Assembly: GCA_902465265.1 (NCBI GenBank)
Contig: CABQMF010000007.1
Span: 1-64,000 of the forward strand
From: an uncultured Collinsella sp.
Lineage (GTDB): Bacteria; Actinomycetota; Coriobacteriia; Coriobacteriales; Coriobacteriaceae
Direction: 5' to 3'
Length of the DNA stretch: 64,000 nucleotides
Made by a program: the position numbers and the translations under genes. Of this stretch, positions 34,797 through 45,500 are shown piece after piece. The number at the start of each line of letters is the position of its first letter. The stretch's first letter is position 1. The notes below the pieces were generated by a model. It worked only from the letters and a program-made list of their open reading frames with translations. It did no database searches and had not been told where the DNA came from.

Positions 34797-37700
34797 ATGG
34801 ATCTTTCGACCTTGATGCCGCAACAGCTGCAGATCGTCAAGACGCTCGACCGTCCGCTGTTTGTCTCGGCGGGCGCCGGTTCGGGCAAGACCTTTACCCT
34901 CACGCGCCGCATCGTCTACGCGCTCTCGCCCGAATCCGGTCCGTTCGTCGAGCATCTGGACCAGGTGCTCGCCATCACCTTTACCAAGGATGCCGCGGCC
35001 GAGATTCGCGACCGCGTGCGCCGCGCGCTCATCGACGAGGGCATGGACGAGGAAGCGCTGACCGTCGACGACGCGTGGATCTCGACCATTCACGGCATGT
35101 GCTCACGTATCCTGCGCGCGAACGCGCTGGAGCTGGGCATCGACCCCGAGTTCACGGTGCTCACCGATACCGACGAGCTTATGGACCAGGCTGTTGAGCA
35201 TGTGCTGGGTCGCGCGACGGCACCCGATGCCGCCCCCGAGCTCGCGGCATCGCTCAAGGCCCTCTACGCCTGGTATCCCATGGCGGGCGAGGGCGGTTCC
35301 TTTGGCGGCGGTACGACCATCAAGGGTCTGGTGCGCGACCTGCTGGAGCTGTCGAGCCAGTTGCCGGGCGGTATGGACGACGTGTACGTGGCCCGCGGCC
35401 AGGCCGATACCTCGGCACTCGCCGATGCCTATCGCGCGGCGCTGGGCGCAAGCAAGGCCGCGACCGAGAAGGCGCAGACGGCGCTCGATGCCATCGACGT
35501 GTTCGAGGCGAGCGGCAAGACCATGGTCGATGCGGCGCGACTCATGATGTCGTGCACCATGCCGCGCGCGAGCAAAGCATTCCCTAAGGAGCAGGTCGAG
35601 CTGCTCAAGGCCGAGGCCGCCGATGCGTTTGTCAATATCGTGCTTGCCTGCGGCGGCCCGGCGCTCGATGCGCTGGTGGGCCTGGCCCGTTCCGTCGAGG
35701 CCGAGTATCGCGCGCTGAAGGCTGCCCAGTCCGCCCTCGATAATAACGACCTGCTGCGTATGGCCTACGAGGCCCTGCGCGATTACCCTGCCATCCGTGC
35801 TGCGTACGAGGGCCGCTTTAAGATGGTCATGATCGACGAGTTCCAGGATACCGATCAGATGCAGGTCGATCTGATTCGTTACCTGACGGGTGCGGGGGAG
35901 CGCGCGCTGTGCACCGTGGGCGATGCGCAACAGTCCATCTATCGCTTCCGCGGCGCCGAGGTCGAGGTGTTCCGTCGCCAGGAGCGCAAGGTGGGCTCGT
36001 CTGCCGCGCCCGAGGCGACCGCCGTGGCCGACGCCCCTGCTGGCGAGCTCGTCAAGCTCGTGCGCAACTTCCGCAGCCATGACGAGGTGCTGCGTTACGT
36101 GGCACGCGTCTTCGATGGCGATGACGGCGGCCTGATGCAGGGCTTTTTGGATCTTGAGGCGAGCGACGGCCGCAAGGACACGCTGGTGGCAGACGCCTCG
36201 CGTCGCCAGGCCCTCTTTGTTGCCGGCGGCAGTATGCAGGAGCGCACGCAGGCCAAGGCCCGTGCGATCGCCGAGCGCTTCCGCGCGCTTGCCGATGCTG
36301 GCCAGCCCCAGGGCGGCATGGTGCTACTGCTGGGCCGCATGACCAACGCCGACGTCTACGCCCAAGCCTTCCGCGACCAGGGGCTCGACTGCGTCATCGC
36401 GGGCGGCTCGGTCTTTGCCCAGGCCGCCGAGGTGCAGACGGTGCGCGCCCTGGTTTGTGCGCTCGCCAATCCGGCCGATACGGCGCAGGGCCTTATGCCG
36501 CTGCTCGCCTCGCCGATGTTTGCGCTCGGCGCCCAGGAGTTCCTGGCGCTGGCGACCAGGCTCGATAGCGAGACGGGGGAGACCTCGCGCCGGAATATCG
36601 ACGTGGGCATCATGAGTGATTTCGACGTGCCGGGTTTGCAAGACCTGCCGCTCGTGACGCGCGCCCGCGAGGTGCTGCGGTATGCGCTTCGTCGCGTGGG
36701 CCGCGATTCGTTCGCCGCCATCGCGCGCGACGTGGTCAACGCCTCCGGCTGGTTCGTGCGCCTGGCGCAGCGCGGCCCCGAGGGCAAGGCCATTGCCGCC
36801 AACGTGCTCAAGGCGCTCGACGCCGTGGCCGAGGCGGAGGCCGAGTTCGGCAACTCGCCGCGTTCCATCGCGCTGGCCTTCGACCGCTTCTTGGCGGGCA
36901 AGGAAGCCCCGGGTGCCCTCAACGAGGAGGGTGACGGCGCGGTGCGCATCATGACGGTTCACGCCTCCAAGGGTCTGGAATATCCGGTCGTGGCGGTCGC
37001 CGAGTGCTTTAGCGTGCGTAAGTCCTCGGGTGCGGCACAGATGGGTCGCGTCGAGGGCGGAGCGCAGGTCGTGGCACTGCCGGCACGCTTTGACGGCGTT
37101 AAGCTCGCCGACGGAACCTTTGTGAAGGGCGACGACGTCAAAAAGCAGTTTGAGCATGCGTTTAAGGGCAAGGGCACGTCGCTGTGGCTGCCGCCGGAGC
37201 TCATGGAGGACGTCTGTGCGACGGGTTCTCCCGCCGAGGCATTTGCTCGCCTGCGCAACGACGACCTGCGGCTTTCGCTCGAGGAGCGGGCCCGCTTGCT
37301 CTACGTTGCCATGACGCGTGCGCGCGAGCTGGTGATCTTGGCGATGGATGCCGGCGTGAGCCGTGGCAAGGTGACGGCGCCGACCTTCGACGTCGAGACC
37401 GATCTGACCTACGACGTGCTGCGTCGTATTTTGCCGACCGACGCTCTGGATATGCCGCAGCTCGATGCCGACCGCCTGGTGTTCGACAACTCCCAGCCGG
37501 GCGACTACGAGCTCATTTCGCTCGCGGGCTTTACCTTTGGCGAGCAGGCGTTTGAGGCCAACGCTTCGCTGGATGCCGAGGGTAGGCTTGTCCGCGGCGA
37601 TGCGGAGCCGGAGGGTGCCGGTGCAGATGCCCGCGCCGCCGTTCCCGGTCCTGCCGACCCCGAGCCCGATGCGTTTGAGCTCGTATATCCCCAGGCGGCG

Positions 37701-38429
37701 GGCGTGCGCATGGGCACGTGTCCGTTCCCGGCGCGTGATTCGTACAGCTATTCGTCGATCGCCGCGGCGTTGCATGCCGAGGCCGAGGACCGTGCCGCCG
37801 AGACGCGCGTGCCTATGGACGAGGCTGGCGATGATGCGGAGTCGGATGGTTCCGAGATGACGGATGCAGACGTGGTCGCCGTTGAGCCCGCCGGCAACCC
37901 CATGGCGCTGGGCTCGGCCTTCCACGCCGCCTGCCAGTGGCTCATCGAGATGGGTGCCGATGCGTTGCCCGCTGAGCGTGCCGACGCCCTGGCTCGCCTG
38001 TGGCGCCTGACGCCGGAACAGCGCGAGCGCTTCGATGTCGCCCTGAATCGCTGGCTCAAGTCGTCGGTTCGTGCCGAGCTGCTCGCGTGGCCGTGCGTCC
38101 GTGCCGAGGTGCCGTTCTTTTCGCTGGGCTGCGAGGACGAGGACATCGCCCGCTACGGCGCCTATGCCGAGGGCGCCATCGATGCACTGGCCACCGACCC
38201 GGCCGATCCGTCGCACGCCCTGGTCATCGATTACAAGACGGGTGGCACGCCGGATGAGACACCGGACCAGCTGCTCGAGAAGCACGTCCTGCAGGCGCGC
38301 GTCTACGCCGATGCGTTGCACAAGGCAGGCGTTGAGACGGTGACGGTCAAGTTCGTTCGCGTGGAGCAGGCGAATCCAACCATCTTCGTCGAACCCGCCG
38401 AACCTCAAGTAGTCACCTACAATTTCTAG
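34797..38429 (+). CDS. addA: AddA-like UvrD-family helicase/nuclease
   Basis: A 1210-residue ATP-dependent DNA helicase with C-terminal nuclease. Walker A is SAGAGSGKTFTLTRR at about 22-36; Walker B is MIDEFQDTDQ, with the nearby GDAQQSIYRFRGAE (motif III), later MTVHASKGLEYPVV and AMTRARELV. The C-terminus has AEGAIDALA and VIDYKTGG, a RecB-type nuclease. With the preceding gene it forms an AddAB-type recombination complex, the counterpart of RecBCD. The ribosome site AAGGAGG overlaps the end of the upstream gene, showing coupling. Confidence 0.92.
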   Translation: MDLSTLMPQQLQIVKTLDRPLFVSAGAGSGKTFTLTRRIVYALSPESGPFVEHLDQVLAITFTKDAAAEIRDRVRRALIDEGMDEEALTVDDAWISTIHGMCSRILRANALELGIDPEFTVLTDTDELMDQAVEHVLGRATAPDAAPELAASLKALYAWYPMAGEGGSFGGGTTIKGLVRDLLELSSQLPGGMDDVYVARGQADTSALADAYRAALGASKAATEKAQTALDAIDVFEASGKTMVDAARLMMSCTMPRASKAFPKEQVELLKAEAADAFVNIVLACGGPALDALVGLARSVEAEYRALKAAQSALDNNDLLRMAYEALRDYPAIRAAYEGRFKMVMIDEFQDTDQMQVDLIRYLTGAGERALCTVGDAQQSIYRFRGAEVEVFRRQERKVGSSAAPEATAVADAPAGELVKLVRNFRSHDEVLRYVARVFDGDDGGLMQGFLDLEASDGRKDTLVADASRRQALFVAGGSMQERTQAKARAIAERFRALADAGQPQGGMVLLLGRMTNADVYAQAFRDQGLDCVIAGGSVFAQAAEVQTVRALVCALANPADTAQGLMPLLASPMFALGAQEFLALATRLDSETGETSRRNIDVGIMSDFDVPGLQDLPLVTRAREVLRYALRRVGRDSFAAIARDVVNASGWFVRLAQRGPEGKAIAANVLKALDAVAEAEAEFGNSPRSIALAFDRFLAGKEAPGALNEEGDGAVRIMTVHASKGLEYPVVAVAECFSVRKSSGAAQMGRVEGGAQVVALPARFDGVKLADGTFVKGDDVKKQFEHAFKGKGTSLWLPPELMEDVCATGSPAEAFARLRNDDLRLSLEERARLLYVAMTRARELVILAMDAGVSRGKVTAPTFDVETDLTYDVLRRILPTDALDMPQLDADRLVFDNSQPGDYELISLAGFTFGEQAFEANASLDAEGRLVRGDAEPEGAGADARAAVPGPADPEPDAFELVYPQAAGVRMGTCPFPARDSYSYSSIAAALHAEAEDRAAETRVPMDEAGDDAESDGSEMTDADVVAVEPAGNPMALGSAFHAACQWLIEMGADALPAERADALARLWRLTPEQRERFDVALNRWLKSSVRAELLAWPCVRAEVPFFSLGCEDEDIARYGAYAEGAIDALATDPADPSHALVIDYKTGGTPDETPDQLLEKHVLQARVYADALHKAGVETVTVKFVRVEQANPTIFVEPAEPQVVTYNF

Positions 38430-38444
38430 CCCTCAGATAACGTG

Positions 38445-38500
38445 CGATGGAATAGTTCCTGTATTGCGGCCCAGATGGCCCAAGCGGGAACTATTTCACC
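38445..38500. terminator. Hairpin between addA and dnaE
   Basis: AATAGTTCC (38451-38459) pairs perfectly with GGAACTATT (38487-38495) around a 27-nt loop containing GGCCCAGATGGCCC. No T run follows, so termination is uncertain. A TAAAAT -10 candidate for dnaE lies at 38561-38566. Confidence 0.4.
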
Positions 38501-38605
38501 GCAACTGCAAGAGGAGCCGTGTGGGTTTGGCTAGGTTCGGGTGCTGTCCGTGCCGTGGGGTAAAATCGTTCAGTCAGAACACGAACCCGCATCGGAGCTC
38601 ATCAC

Positions 38606-41600
38606 ATGGCATTCGTCCATCTGCACAATCACACTGTTTTCTCCATGCTCGACGGCGCAACCCGTATCCAGGATATGGTCAACCGCGCTGTTGAGCTGGG
38701 CATGCCCGCCGTGGCCATTACCGACCACGGCTACATGTATGGCGTGCCCGATCTGGCGCTGGCCTGCGACGCCGTCAATCACAACACGCCCGAGTACAAA
38801 ACCTGGAGCCACGACAAGGCCTTCTTGGAAAAGGACCGCCGCGACGAGCTGGTGGAGCCCGATCCCGAGGAAAACCCGCGCGAGCATGCCCAGTACGTCA
38901 AAGACATGGCCATGTGGGACGAGAAGGGCAACATCGACGAGCTCAAGCCGCCCCTGGTCATTAAGCCCATCTTTGGCTGCGAGGTCTACTTTACGCCGGA
39001 CGAGACGCTCGCCCGCGACCACAAGCCCGAGCTCTACCACATGATCCTTCTGGCCAAGGACCAGGAGGGCTACGTCAACCTGATGCAGACGGTCTCCGAG
39101 GCCGCCGTGCAGGGCTTTTACTATAAGCCCCGCGTGACGCTCGACAACCTGCGCCGCCACGCCAAGGGCATGATCTGCACCAGCGCCTGTATCGCGGGTA
39201 TCATCCCCAAGTACATCGACCGCGGTGACATGGAAGGCGCCATCAAGTGGGCCGAGACCTTCCGTGACACCTTCGACCCCGGCGACTTCTACATCGAGAT
39301 CCAGGAACACGGCATCACCACCGACAATGGCCTGACCGACGAGCAGATGGACCGCACGCTCATCGATATTGCCAAGCAGGTGGGCGTCAAAGTCATCGCT
39401 ACCAACGACTTCCACTACCTGCGCCGCGAGGACGCGCCCGTGCAGGATGTCATCATGTGCATCGGCATGAACGCCAAGGTCGACGACCCCAACCGCATGC
39501 GCATGACCGGCTCGGAGTTTTACATGAAGACCGAGGAGGAGATGCGGGCGATGTTCCCGTATTGCCCCGAGGCCTGCGACAACACGCTCGAGATTGCCGA
39601 CAAGTGCTACGTCGAGCTGGACTGGGACTCCATCATCCTGCCGCGCTTCCCGCTGCTCGATCCCGGCGAGACGCACGAGAGCCAGTTCCGCCGCGAGTGT
39701 GAGAAGGGCCTGCGCCAGCACTACGGTGACGACTGGGCCACACGCGAGATCGGTGGCGTCAACATCAAAGAGCGCTTTGAGTACGAATACAAGGTCATTT
39801 GCGACAAGGGCTTTGCCGCCTACTTCTTGATCGTCGCCGAGTACGTGCAATGGGCCAAGGACAACGGCATCGGCGTCGGCCCCGGCCGTGGTTCTGCCGC
39901 CGGCGCTATCGTCGCCTACGCCATGAACATCACCGCGTTCGACCCGCTCGAGAACGGCCTGATGTTCGAGAGGTTCCTGTCCCCGCAGCGTACCGAGATG
40001 CCCGATATCGATATGGACTTCGACGATGAGCGGCGCCTCGAGGTCGTGGAGCACGTTCGCCAGCTCTACGGCCCCGAGAAGGTCACCCACGTCATCACCT
40101 ACTCGACCATTAAGGCCAAGCAGGCCATCAACGATGCCGCGCGCGTTTTGGACTACCCGGTCTACATGGGCCAGCGCCTGTCCAAGATGGTCTCGAGCGA
40201 TCCCAAGGTCAAGCTCAAGCAGGTGCTCGACAAGCAACCCGGCAAAGAGGATCTGTTTAACCCCGACTTTGCCGAGGCCTATAAAAAGGACGACGACGCC
40301 CGCCGCATCATCGACACGGCGCTCTCGATTGAGGGCCTCACTCGTGGCGAGGGCGTGCACGCGTGTGCCGTTCTGATCTGCCGCGACCCCGTCAACGAGC
40401 ACGTGCCCACCAAGCTCGACACCAAGGGCGGCGTCGAGATTACCCAGTACGAGGGCCATACCGTTGCCGACATGGGCCTGCTCAAGATGGACTTCCTGGG
40501 CCTGCGCACGCTGACGGTTATCTCCAAGGCCAAGGCCAACATCAAGAAGAACTTCGGCATCGACATCAAAGAGGAAGAGATTCCCTTTGACGACCCCGAG
40601 ATCTTTAAGCTCATGGGCTCCGGTCACACCGCCGGCGTCTTCCAGGTCGAGTCCGCCGGCATGACGGCCACGATCAAGAACATGAAGCCCACCGAGTACA
40701 AGCACGTCGTAGCATTGATCGCCCTGTACCGCCCGGGCCCGCTGGGCGCCGGCATGGTTTCGTCCTACATCAACCGTATGAACGGCAAGGAGCCGGCCGT
40801 CTCCTACGACGACCGTCTGGACGACATCCTGGGCGAAACCTACGGCACCATGGTCTACCAGGAGCAGGTTATGCTCATCTCTGTCGAGATGTGCGGCTTC
40901 TCCAAGGGCGAATCGGACTCGCGTATCCGTAAGCCCGTGGCTAAGAAAAAGATTAAGCTGCTCACGTCGACGGTGCTGCACTGGGAGGATGGCTCGGACG
41001 AGACCACCTACGACCACTGGATGAACGGCGCTATCAAGAACAACTACACGCGCGAGGTCGCCCAGAAGATTTGGGACGATGTTCTCGAGTTCGCGTCTTA
41101 CGCCTTTAACAAGTCGCACTCCGCCGGCTACGCCATCCTGGTTATGCAGACGGCGTGGCTCAAGGCGCACTATCCGCACGAGTACATGGCGGCCGTTCTG
41201 ACGTCCTATACGGGCAAGACCGACAAGATCGTGCACTACGTCTCGGCATGCCGTCACGACGGCATCCCCGTGCTTTCGCCAGATGTCAACGAGTCCGGTA
41301 CCGAGTTCACGGCTACCAAGGAGGGCGTGCGCTTTGGTCTGGCCGGCATCCGCGGCGTGGGCACCGGCGTGGCGCAGGCGATTATCGCCGAGCGCGAGGC
41401 GGGCGGCCCGTTTAAGACGTTGCACGACTTTGTCGAGCGTGTGGACTCGAGCCAGGCCAACCGTCGCGTGATCGAATCGCTCATCAAGGCAGGCGCCTTC
41501 GACTCCACGGGGTATCCGCGCCGCCAGATGATGCACTTTGTGGACAAGAACAACCCCGAGAACATCATCGACGCCGCGATAAAGCGCCAGAAGGACCGCG

Positions 41601-42409
41601 CGAGTGGCCAGACCTCGTTCTTCGACATGTTTGGTGATGTTGAGGGCTCGGGCTTTGAGGTCAGCGTGCCCGATCCGGACGGCCAGGAATGGGACCGCCA
41701 CCTCAAGCTGAGCCAGGAGAAGGAGGTTCTGGGCATCTATGTCTCGGACCACCCGCTGCGCCCGTTTGAGTATGCGCTCAGCAAAGCGCGCGACTTCTCG
41801 TTCTCGCAGATCGATACCGGCTACGAAGTTCAGAATCCTACGGGCGGCACCATCAACCAGGAGATTCCCGAGGGTAAGGCGCTGTGGTGGGCCGGCATGG
41901 TCTCGAGCGTGTCCAAGCGCGTGACCAAAAACGGCGACCCCATGGGCATCGTGCAGCTCGAGGACATGGAAGGCGAGGCCACCGTCGTGGTGTTCCCCAA
42001 GACCTACAAGGAGGCCGAGGGGTATCTGTACGGCGAGGTCGATCCCGAGACCGGCGCACAGCTGTCCGATGCGTTTGTTCGTATTAAGGGCAAACTCGAG
42101 CGCTCGGACCGCGGCGACCAGATCATCGCGCAGGAGATCGTGCCGCTGGAGCTCAACGAGGAGGACAACAAGCCCAAGGTGTTTGAGGTCATGGTGCCCA
42201 ACAGCCGCTTTAGCCAGGGCAATATGGCGCGCCTGGCCACGGTGCTCACCACCAACCCGGGCGGCGACCGTGTGGAGATCTTTATCGAGCAGGTGGACGG
42301 GCGCGTGCTGCGCGCCGAGGTGCCTGCCAAGGTTAACGCGCGCTCGATTCCGCTGCTGGCCGAGGCCAAGGCCATCGTGGGTAACCAGGGCCGCGTGACG
42401 GTTATCTAA
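38606..42409 (+). CDS. dnaE: DNA polymerase III alpha subunit
   Basis: A 1267-residue replicative polymerase. It has an N-terminal PHP domain (HLHNHTVFS, AITDHGYM), then the polymerase core with GPGRGSAAGA and the catalytic aspartates in PDIDMDF at about residue 466-472, the fingers/thumb region, a helix-hairpin-helix stretch (FGLAGIRGVGTGVAQ), a beta-clamp-binding candidate QTSFFDMF, and a C-terminal OB fold. Length is normal for DnaE1. PHP histidines are largely kept. A short charged insertion lies at about residues 70-105. It has its own promoter-like TAAAAT and is followed by a large inverted repeat. Confidence 0.96.
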   Translation: MAFVHLHNHTVFSMLDGATRIQDMVNRAVELGMPAVAITDHGYMYGVPDLALACDAVNHNTPEYKTWSHDKAFLEKDRRDELVEPDPEENPREHAQYVKDMAMWDEKGNIDELKPPLVIKPIFGCEVYFTPDETLARDHKPELYHMILLAKDQEGYVNLMQTVSEAAVQGFYYKPRVTLDNLRRHAKGMICTSACIAGIIPKYIDRGDMEGAIKWAETFRDTFDPGDFYIEIQEHGITTDNGLTDEQMDRTLIDIAKQVGVKVIATNDFHYLRREDAPVQDVIMCIGMNAKVDDPNRMRMTGSEFYMKTEEEMRAMFPYCPEACDNTLEIADKCYVELDWDSIILPRFPLLDPGETHESQFRRECEKGLRQHYGDDWATREIGGVNIKERFEYEYKVICDKGFAAYFLIVAEYVQWAKDNGIGVGPGRGSAAGAIVAYAMNITAFDPLENGLMFERFLSPQRTEMPDIDMDFDDERRLEVVEHVRQLYGPEKVTHVITYSTIKAKQAINDAARVLDYPVYMGQRLSKMVSSDPKVKLKQVLDKQPGKEDLFNPDFAEAYKKDDDARRIIDTALSIEGLTRGEGVHACAVLICRDPVNEHVPTKLDTKGGVEITQYEGHTVADMGLLKMDFLGLRTLTVISKAKANIKKNFGIDIKEEEIPFDDPEIFKLMGSGHTAGVFQVESAGMTATIKNMKPTEYKHVVALIALYRPGPLGAGMVSSYINRMNGKEPAVSYDDRLDDILGETYGTMVYQEQVMLISVEMCGFSKGESDSRIRKPVAKKKIKLLTSTVLHWEDGSDETTYDHWMNGAIKNNYTREVAQKIWDDVLEFASYAFNKSHSAGYAILVMQTAWLKAHYPHEYMAAVLTSYTGKTDKIVHYVSACRHDGIPVLSPDVNESGTEFTATKEGVRFGLAGIRGVGTGVAQAIIAEREAGGPFKTLHDFVERVDSSQANRRVIESLIKAGAFDSTGYPRRQMMHFVDKNNPENIIDAAIKRQKDRASGQTSFFDMFGDVEGSGFEVSVPDPDGQEWDRHLKLSQEKEVLGIYVSDHPLRPFEYALSKARDFSFSQIDTGYEVQNPTGGTINQEIPEGKALWWAGMVSSVSKRVTKNGDPMGIVQLEDMEGEATVVVFPKTYKEAEGYLYGEVDPETGAQLSDAFVRIKGKLERSDRGDQIIAQEIVPLELNEEDNKPKVFEVMVPNSRFSQGNMARLATVLTTNPGGDRVEIFIEQVDGRVLRAEVPAKVNARSIPLLAEAKAIVGNQGRVTVI

Positions 42410-42421
42410 AATGATTTTGCT

Positions 42422-42550
42422 GGGGTAGCTAATTTGGGACGGGGCTATTTTAGCTACCCTTTGGCTGACGGCGAATGAGTCGGGGTCGGAATACATCTCA
42501 ACCGACGTATGGGGGTAGCTAAAATAGCCCCGTCCCAAATTAGCTACCCC
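42422..42550. repeat. Perfect 38-bp inverted repeat between dnaE and the SNF2 helicase gene
   Basis: Arms 42422-42459 and 42513-42550 are perfectly complementary over 38 bp with a 53-nt loop. Each arm is also a hairpin by itself, GGGTAGCTAA pairing with TTAGCTACCC, so a cruciform or alternative RNA folds are possible. The right arm ends 20 bp before the next start codon. The arms contain GGGACGGGG. Confidence 0.93.
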
Positions 42551-42570
42551 GGGTGAGATTGGAGGAAGTG

Positions 42571-45500
42571 ATGGCACAGGGGACGTTTGTGCAGGCGCTT
42601 CGTAAGGAAGCGGCGCTGAGCGGCACCTTTATGAAGGGGCGTTCTCTCATGCTCAACGGCGCCGTGCTGTCGATTGAGGACAGCGGCTCGCGCTTCTCCA
42701 AAAACGTGACGGTTGAGGGTGCAGTGCGCGGCTCGCGCGGCGACCTGTACAAGACGCACGTGGCGCTCGACATGGACGAGCACGAGGTGATCGACTACGA
42801 CTGCGATTGCCCCGCTGCCTATCGCTACCCCGGCATGTGCAAGCACGCCATCGCCACGACGCTGGCGTACCTGGATGCCAGCGGCATTGAGCCCGTCGAG
42901 GGGCTGCGCACGCCGGTCCGCACGTTTACGGCGGCGCCCAAGCAAGCCGCGCGTCCCTCGTCCGCCGCACCGGCGTTCAACCCTAACTTTCCCTTCCCGG
43001 CGCCTGTCCCCACGAGTCCGAGCCTCATGAAGGCGCTCTCCGATCTATCGGACGCGCGCATGGATGAGTTGGCGGGCATGCGCCGCAAGCTCGCCGGCAC
43101 TGTCGACCCCGATGCCCCCAAGGCGGTGTTGGAGCCCTCGCTGGTGCCGTACTACAATCCGCTGTTTGCCGACCGCTTTAGCTGGGCGCTCGAGCTTCGC
43201 ATCCGCTGCGGCTCGGTGTCCTACGTGGTCAAGGACATCGACGGCATGGCCGCCGCCTACGTCCGAGGCGGCACCTTTTCTTACGGCAAGAAGCTCACAT
43301 TCCTCCATGCGCCCGAGGCCTTCGACGAGGTTTCAGTGCGCCTGCTCGACCTTGTTGTGGCAACGGTTGTGTATCTGAGCGACATCACGAGTTCGCGTTC
43401 GGCGTCGTACGATTTTGCACGCAGCGGCTTTGTCGCCGAGCGTCAGCTGCCGCTGTCCGAGCATGACATCGTATACATGCTGGACCTGCTGCGTGGCCGG
43501 ACCATCTCCTTTGAGCCCGCCTGGTCGCGGGGAACGACGACGCATCGTTCCTACGAGGTAGCGGTTGAGTTGTCGCCGGTGGGGGAGGACGAGGCCTCGG
43601 CAAAACAACCGCCGCTCCTTGCCGCCAAGATCGCGCCGGCGGCCGGTGGCAGCTACGACCTGCGTCTGCCCGCCGATATGTACTGCTTTGCCTCGGGCGA
43701 CGTTGCCTATCTGGTCGACACGCACCGCGCGCGCCGCGCCGATGCGGCGTTTGCCCAGCATGCCGCACCGTTTCTGTCGCGTCTGCTGCCTTGTCGCACG
43801 CCGGTCCATATCGCCGCCGAACAGGTGGGCGAATTCTGCCGCATGGCACTGCCCGTGCTGCGCGAATACACTGACCTCACCGCTCCCGCCGTGCTCGACA
43901 CCGTGGCGCCCGAGCCGAGCTTTGCCATGGCAATCGGTGTCGATGACGGGCTTGTGACCTGCAAGATTACGGTTTCCTACGGCGACTGGTCGGCAGATCT
44001 CTTTAGCCTGGGCGCTCCGGGCAGCCCCTTCGAAGAACAGCGCCCGGGCGTGCCGCCGCGCGACGAGATAGCAGAGTTTCGCGTTATGGATACGGCGGCC
44101 CTGTATTTCGACTTTTACGAGGGCGGCCTGGCGTTTGAGGAGCGCGACGACGAGAGCCTGTTCCACTTGCTGACCGAGGGCCTGTCTGCCCTGTCCGAGC
44201 TGGGCGAGGTCATGCTCAGTGACCGCCTGCGCCAGGTCTCGGTCCGCCCTGCGCCCAAGCTTTCGGTGCGCGCGACCGTCAAGAGTAACCTGCTCGATGT
44301 CGAACTGGGCGCGAGCGGTCTTTCGGCGGCAGATCTTGCCATCTATCTGGACTCGTACAAGCGCCACCAGACGTTTGCGCGTCTCACGTCGGGCGACATC
44401 GTACGCCTGGACGAGGGTGCCCGCGCCGCGTTTGGTCTTGCCGAGGACCTGGGCGTCGATGCCGTCGATCTGCTCGACGGCGTGTCGCTTCCCGCGTCGA
44501 GTACCCTGTTTGTCGATAGCATGCTTGCACGCACGCCCGCGCTCGAGGCCGATCGCGATGCCGCATTCCGTCGCACCGTTGAGCGTCTGGACACGCTCGG
44601 CAAGATGGATTTTACGGTGCCGGCATCTCTCAAGGCCACGCTACGTGGCTACCAGGTCGACGGCTACCAGTGGCTCGGCTCGCTCGAGCATCTGGGCCTC
44701 GGCGGCATCTTGGCCGACGATATGGGCCTGGGCAAAACACTGCAGATGATCGCGCATATCTTGGCGCGCGTGGAAGCGGGGGACGCCAAGCCCACGCTTG
44801 TGGTGTGTCCTGCGTCGCTCGTGTATAACTGGACTGCCGAGCTGGAGCGCTTTGCGCCTTCGCTCGATGTGTGCGCCATCGTGGGTGCCAAGGCACAGCG
44901 CCGCGTGCAGATAGCCGGCGCCGACGAGCATAACGTGGTTGTGACGTCGTATGACCTCATGCGCCGCGATATCGACGAGTACGTCGAACAGGGCTTTGCC
45001 CGCGTTGTGCTCGATGAGGCCCAGTACATTAAAAACCCGCTCACGCAGGTGGCGCGCGCCGCCAAGCGCCTGCCTGCCGGCGTGCGCTTTGCCCTGACGG
45101 GCACTCCCATCGAAAACCGCTTGTCCGAGCTCTGGAGCATCTTCGACTTTTTGATGCCGGGCCTGCTTGGCACGCGCGAGTCGTTTGCCAAGCGCTTTGA
45201 GAGCCCCGTAGAGCATGCCGAGGGCGATAGTGCCGCTCGCCTGCAGGCGCTCGTGTCGCCGTTTGTGCTGCGCCGCGTAAAGGAAGACGTGGTTGCCGAC
45301 CTGCCCGAAAAGATCGAAGACACCGTCATGGCGCAGCTCACCGGCGAGCAGCGCAAGCTCTACCTGGCCAACCAAGACCGCATCGCCCAGCAGGTGCAGC
45401 ACCGCGAAGCATCCGAGTTTAAGAAAGACAAGCTCAAGGTGCTCGCCGAGCTCACCAAGCTGCGCCAGATCTGCTGCGACCCGCGTCTACACTACGAGGA

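Noticed and set aside
38570..42577. A 1335-codon open frame antisense to dnaE, and similar long antisense frames opposite addA, addB, hydA and fhs
   Set aside because: High GC at third positions keeps antisense frames open; none has recognisable domains, while the sense frames are clear family members.
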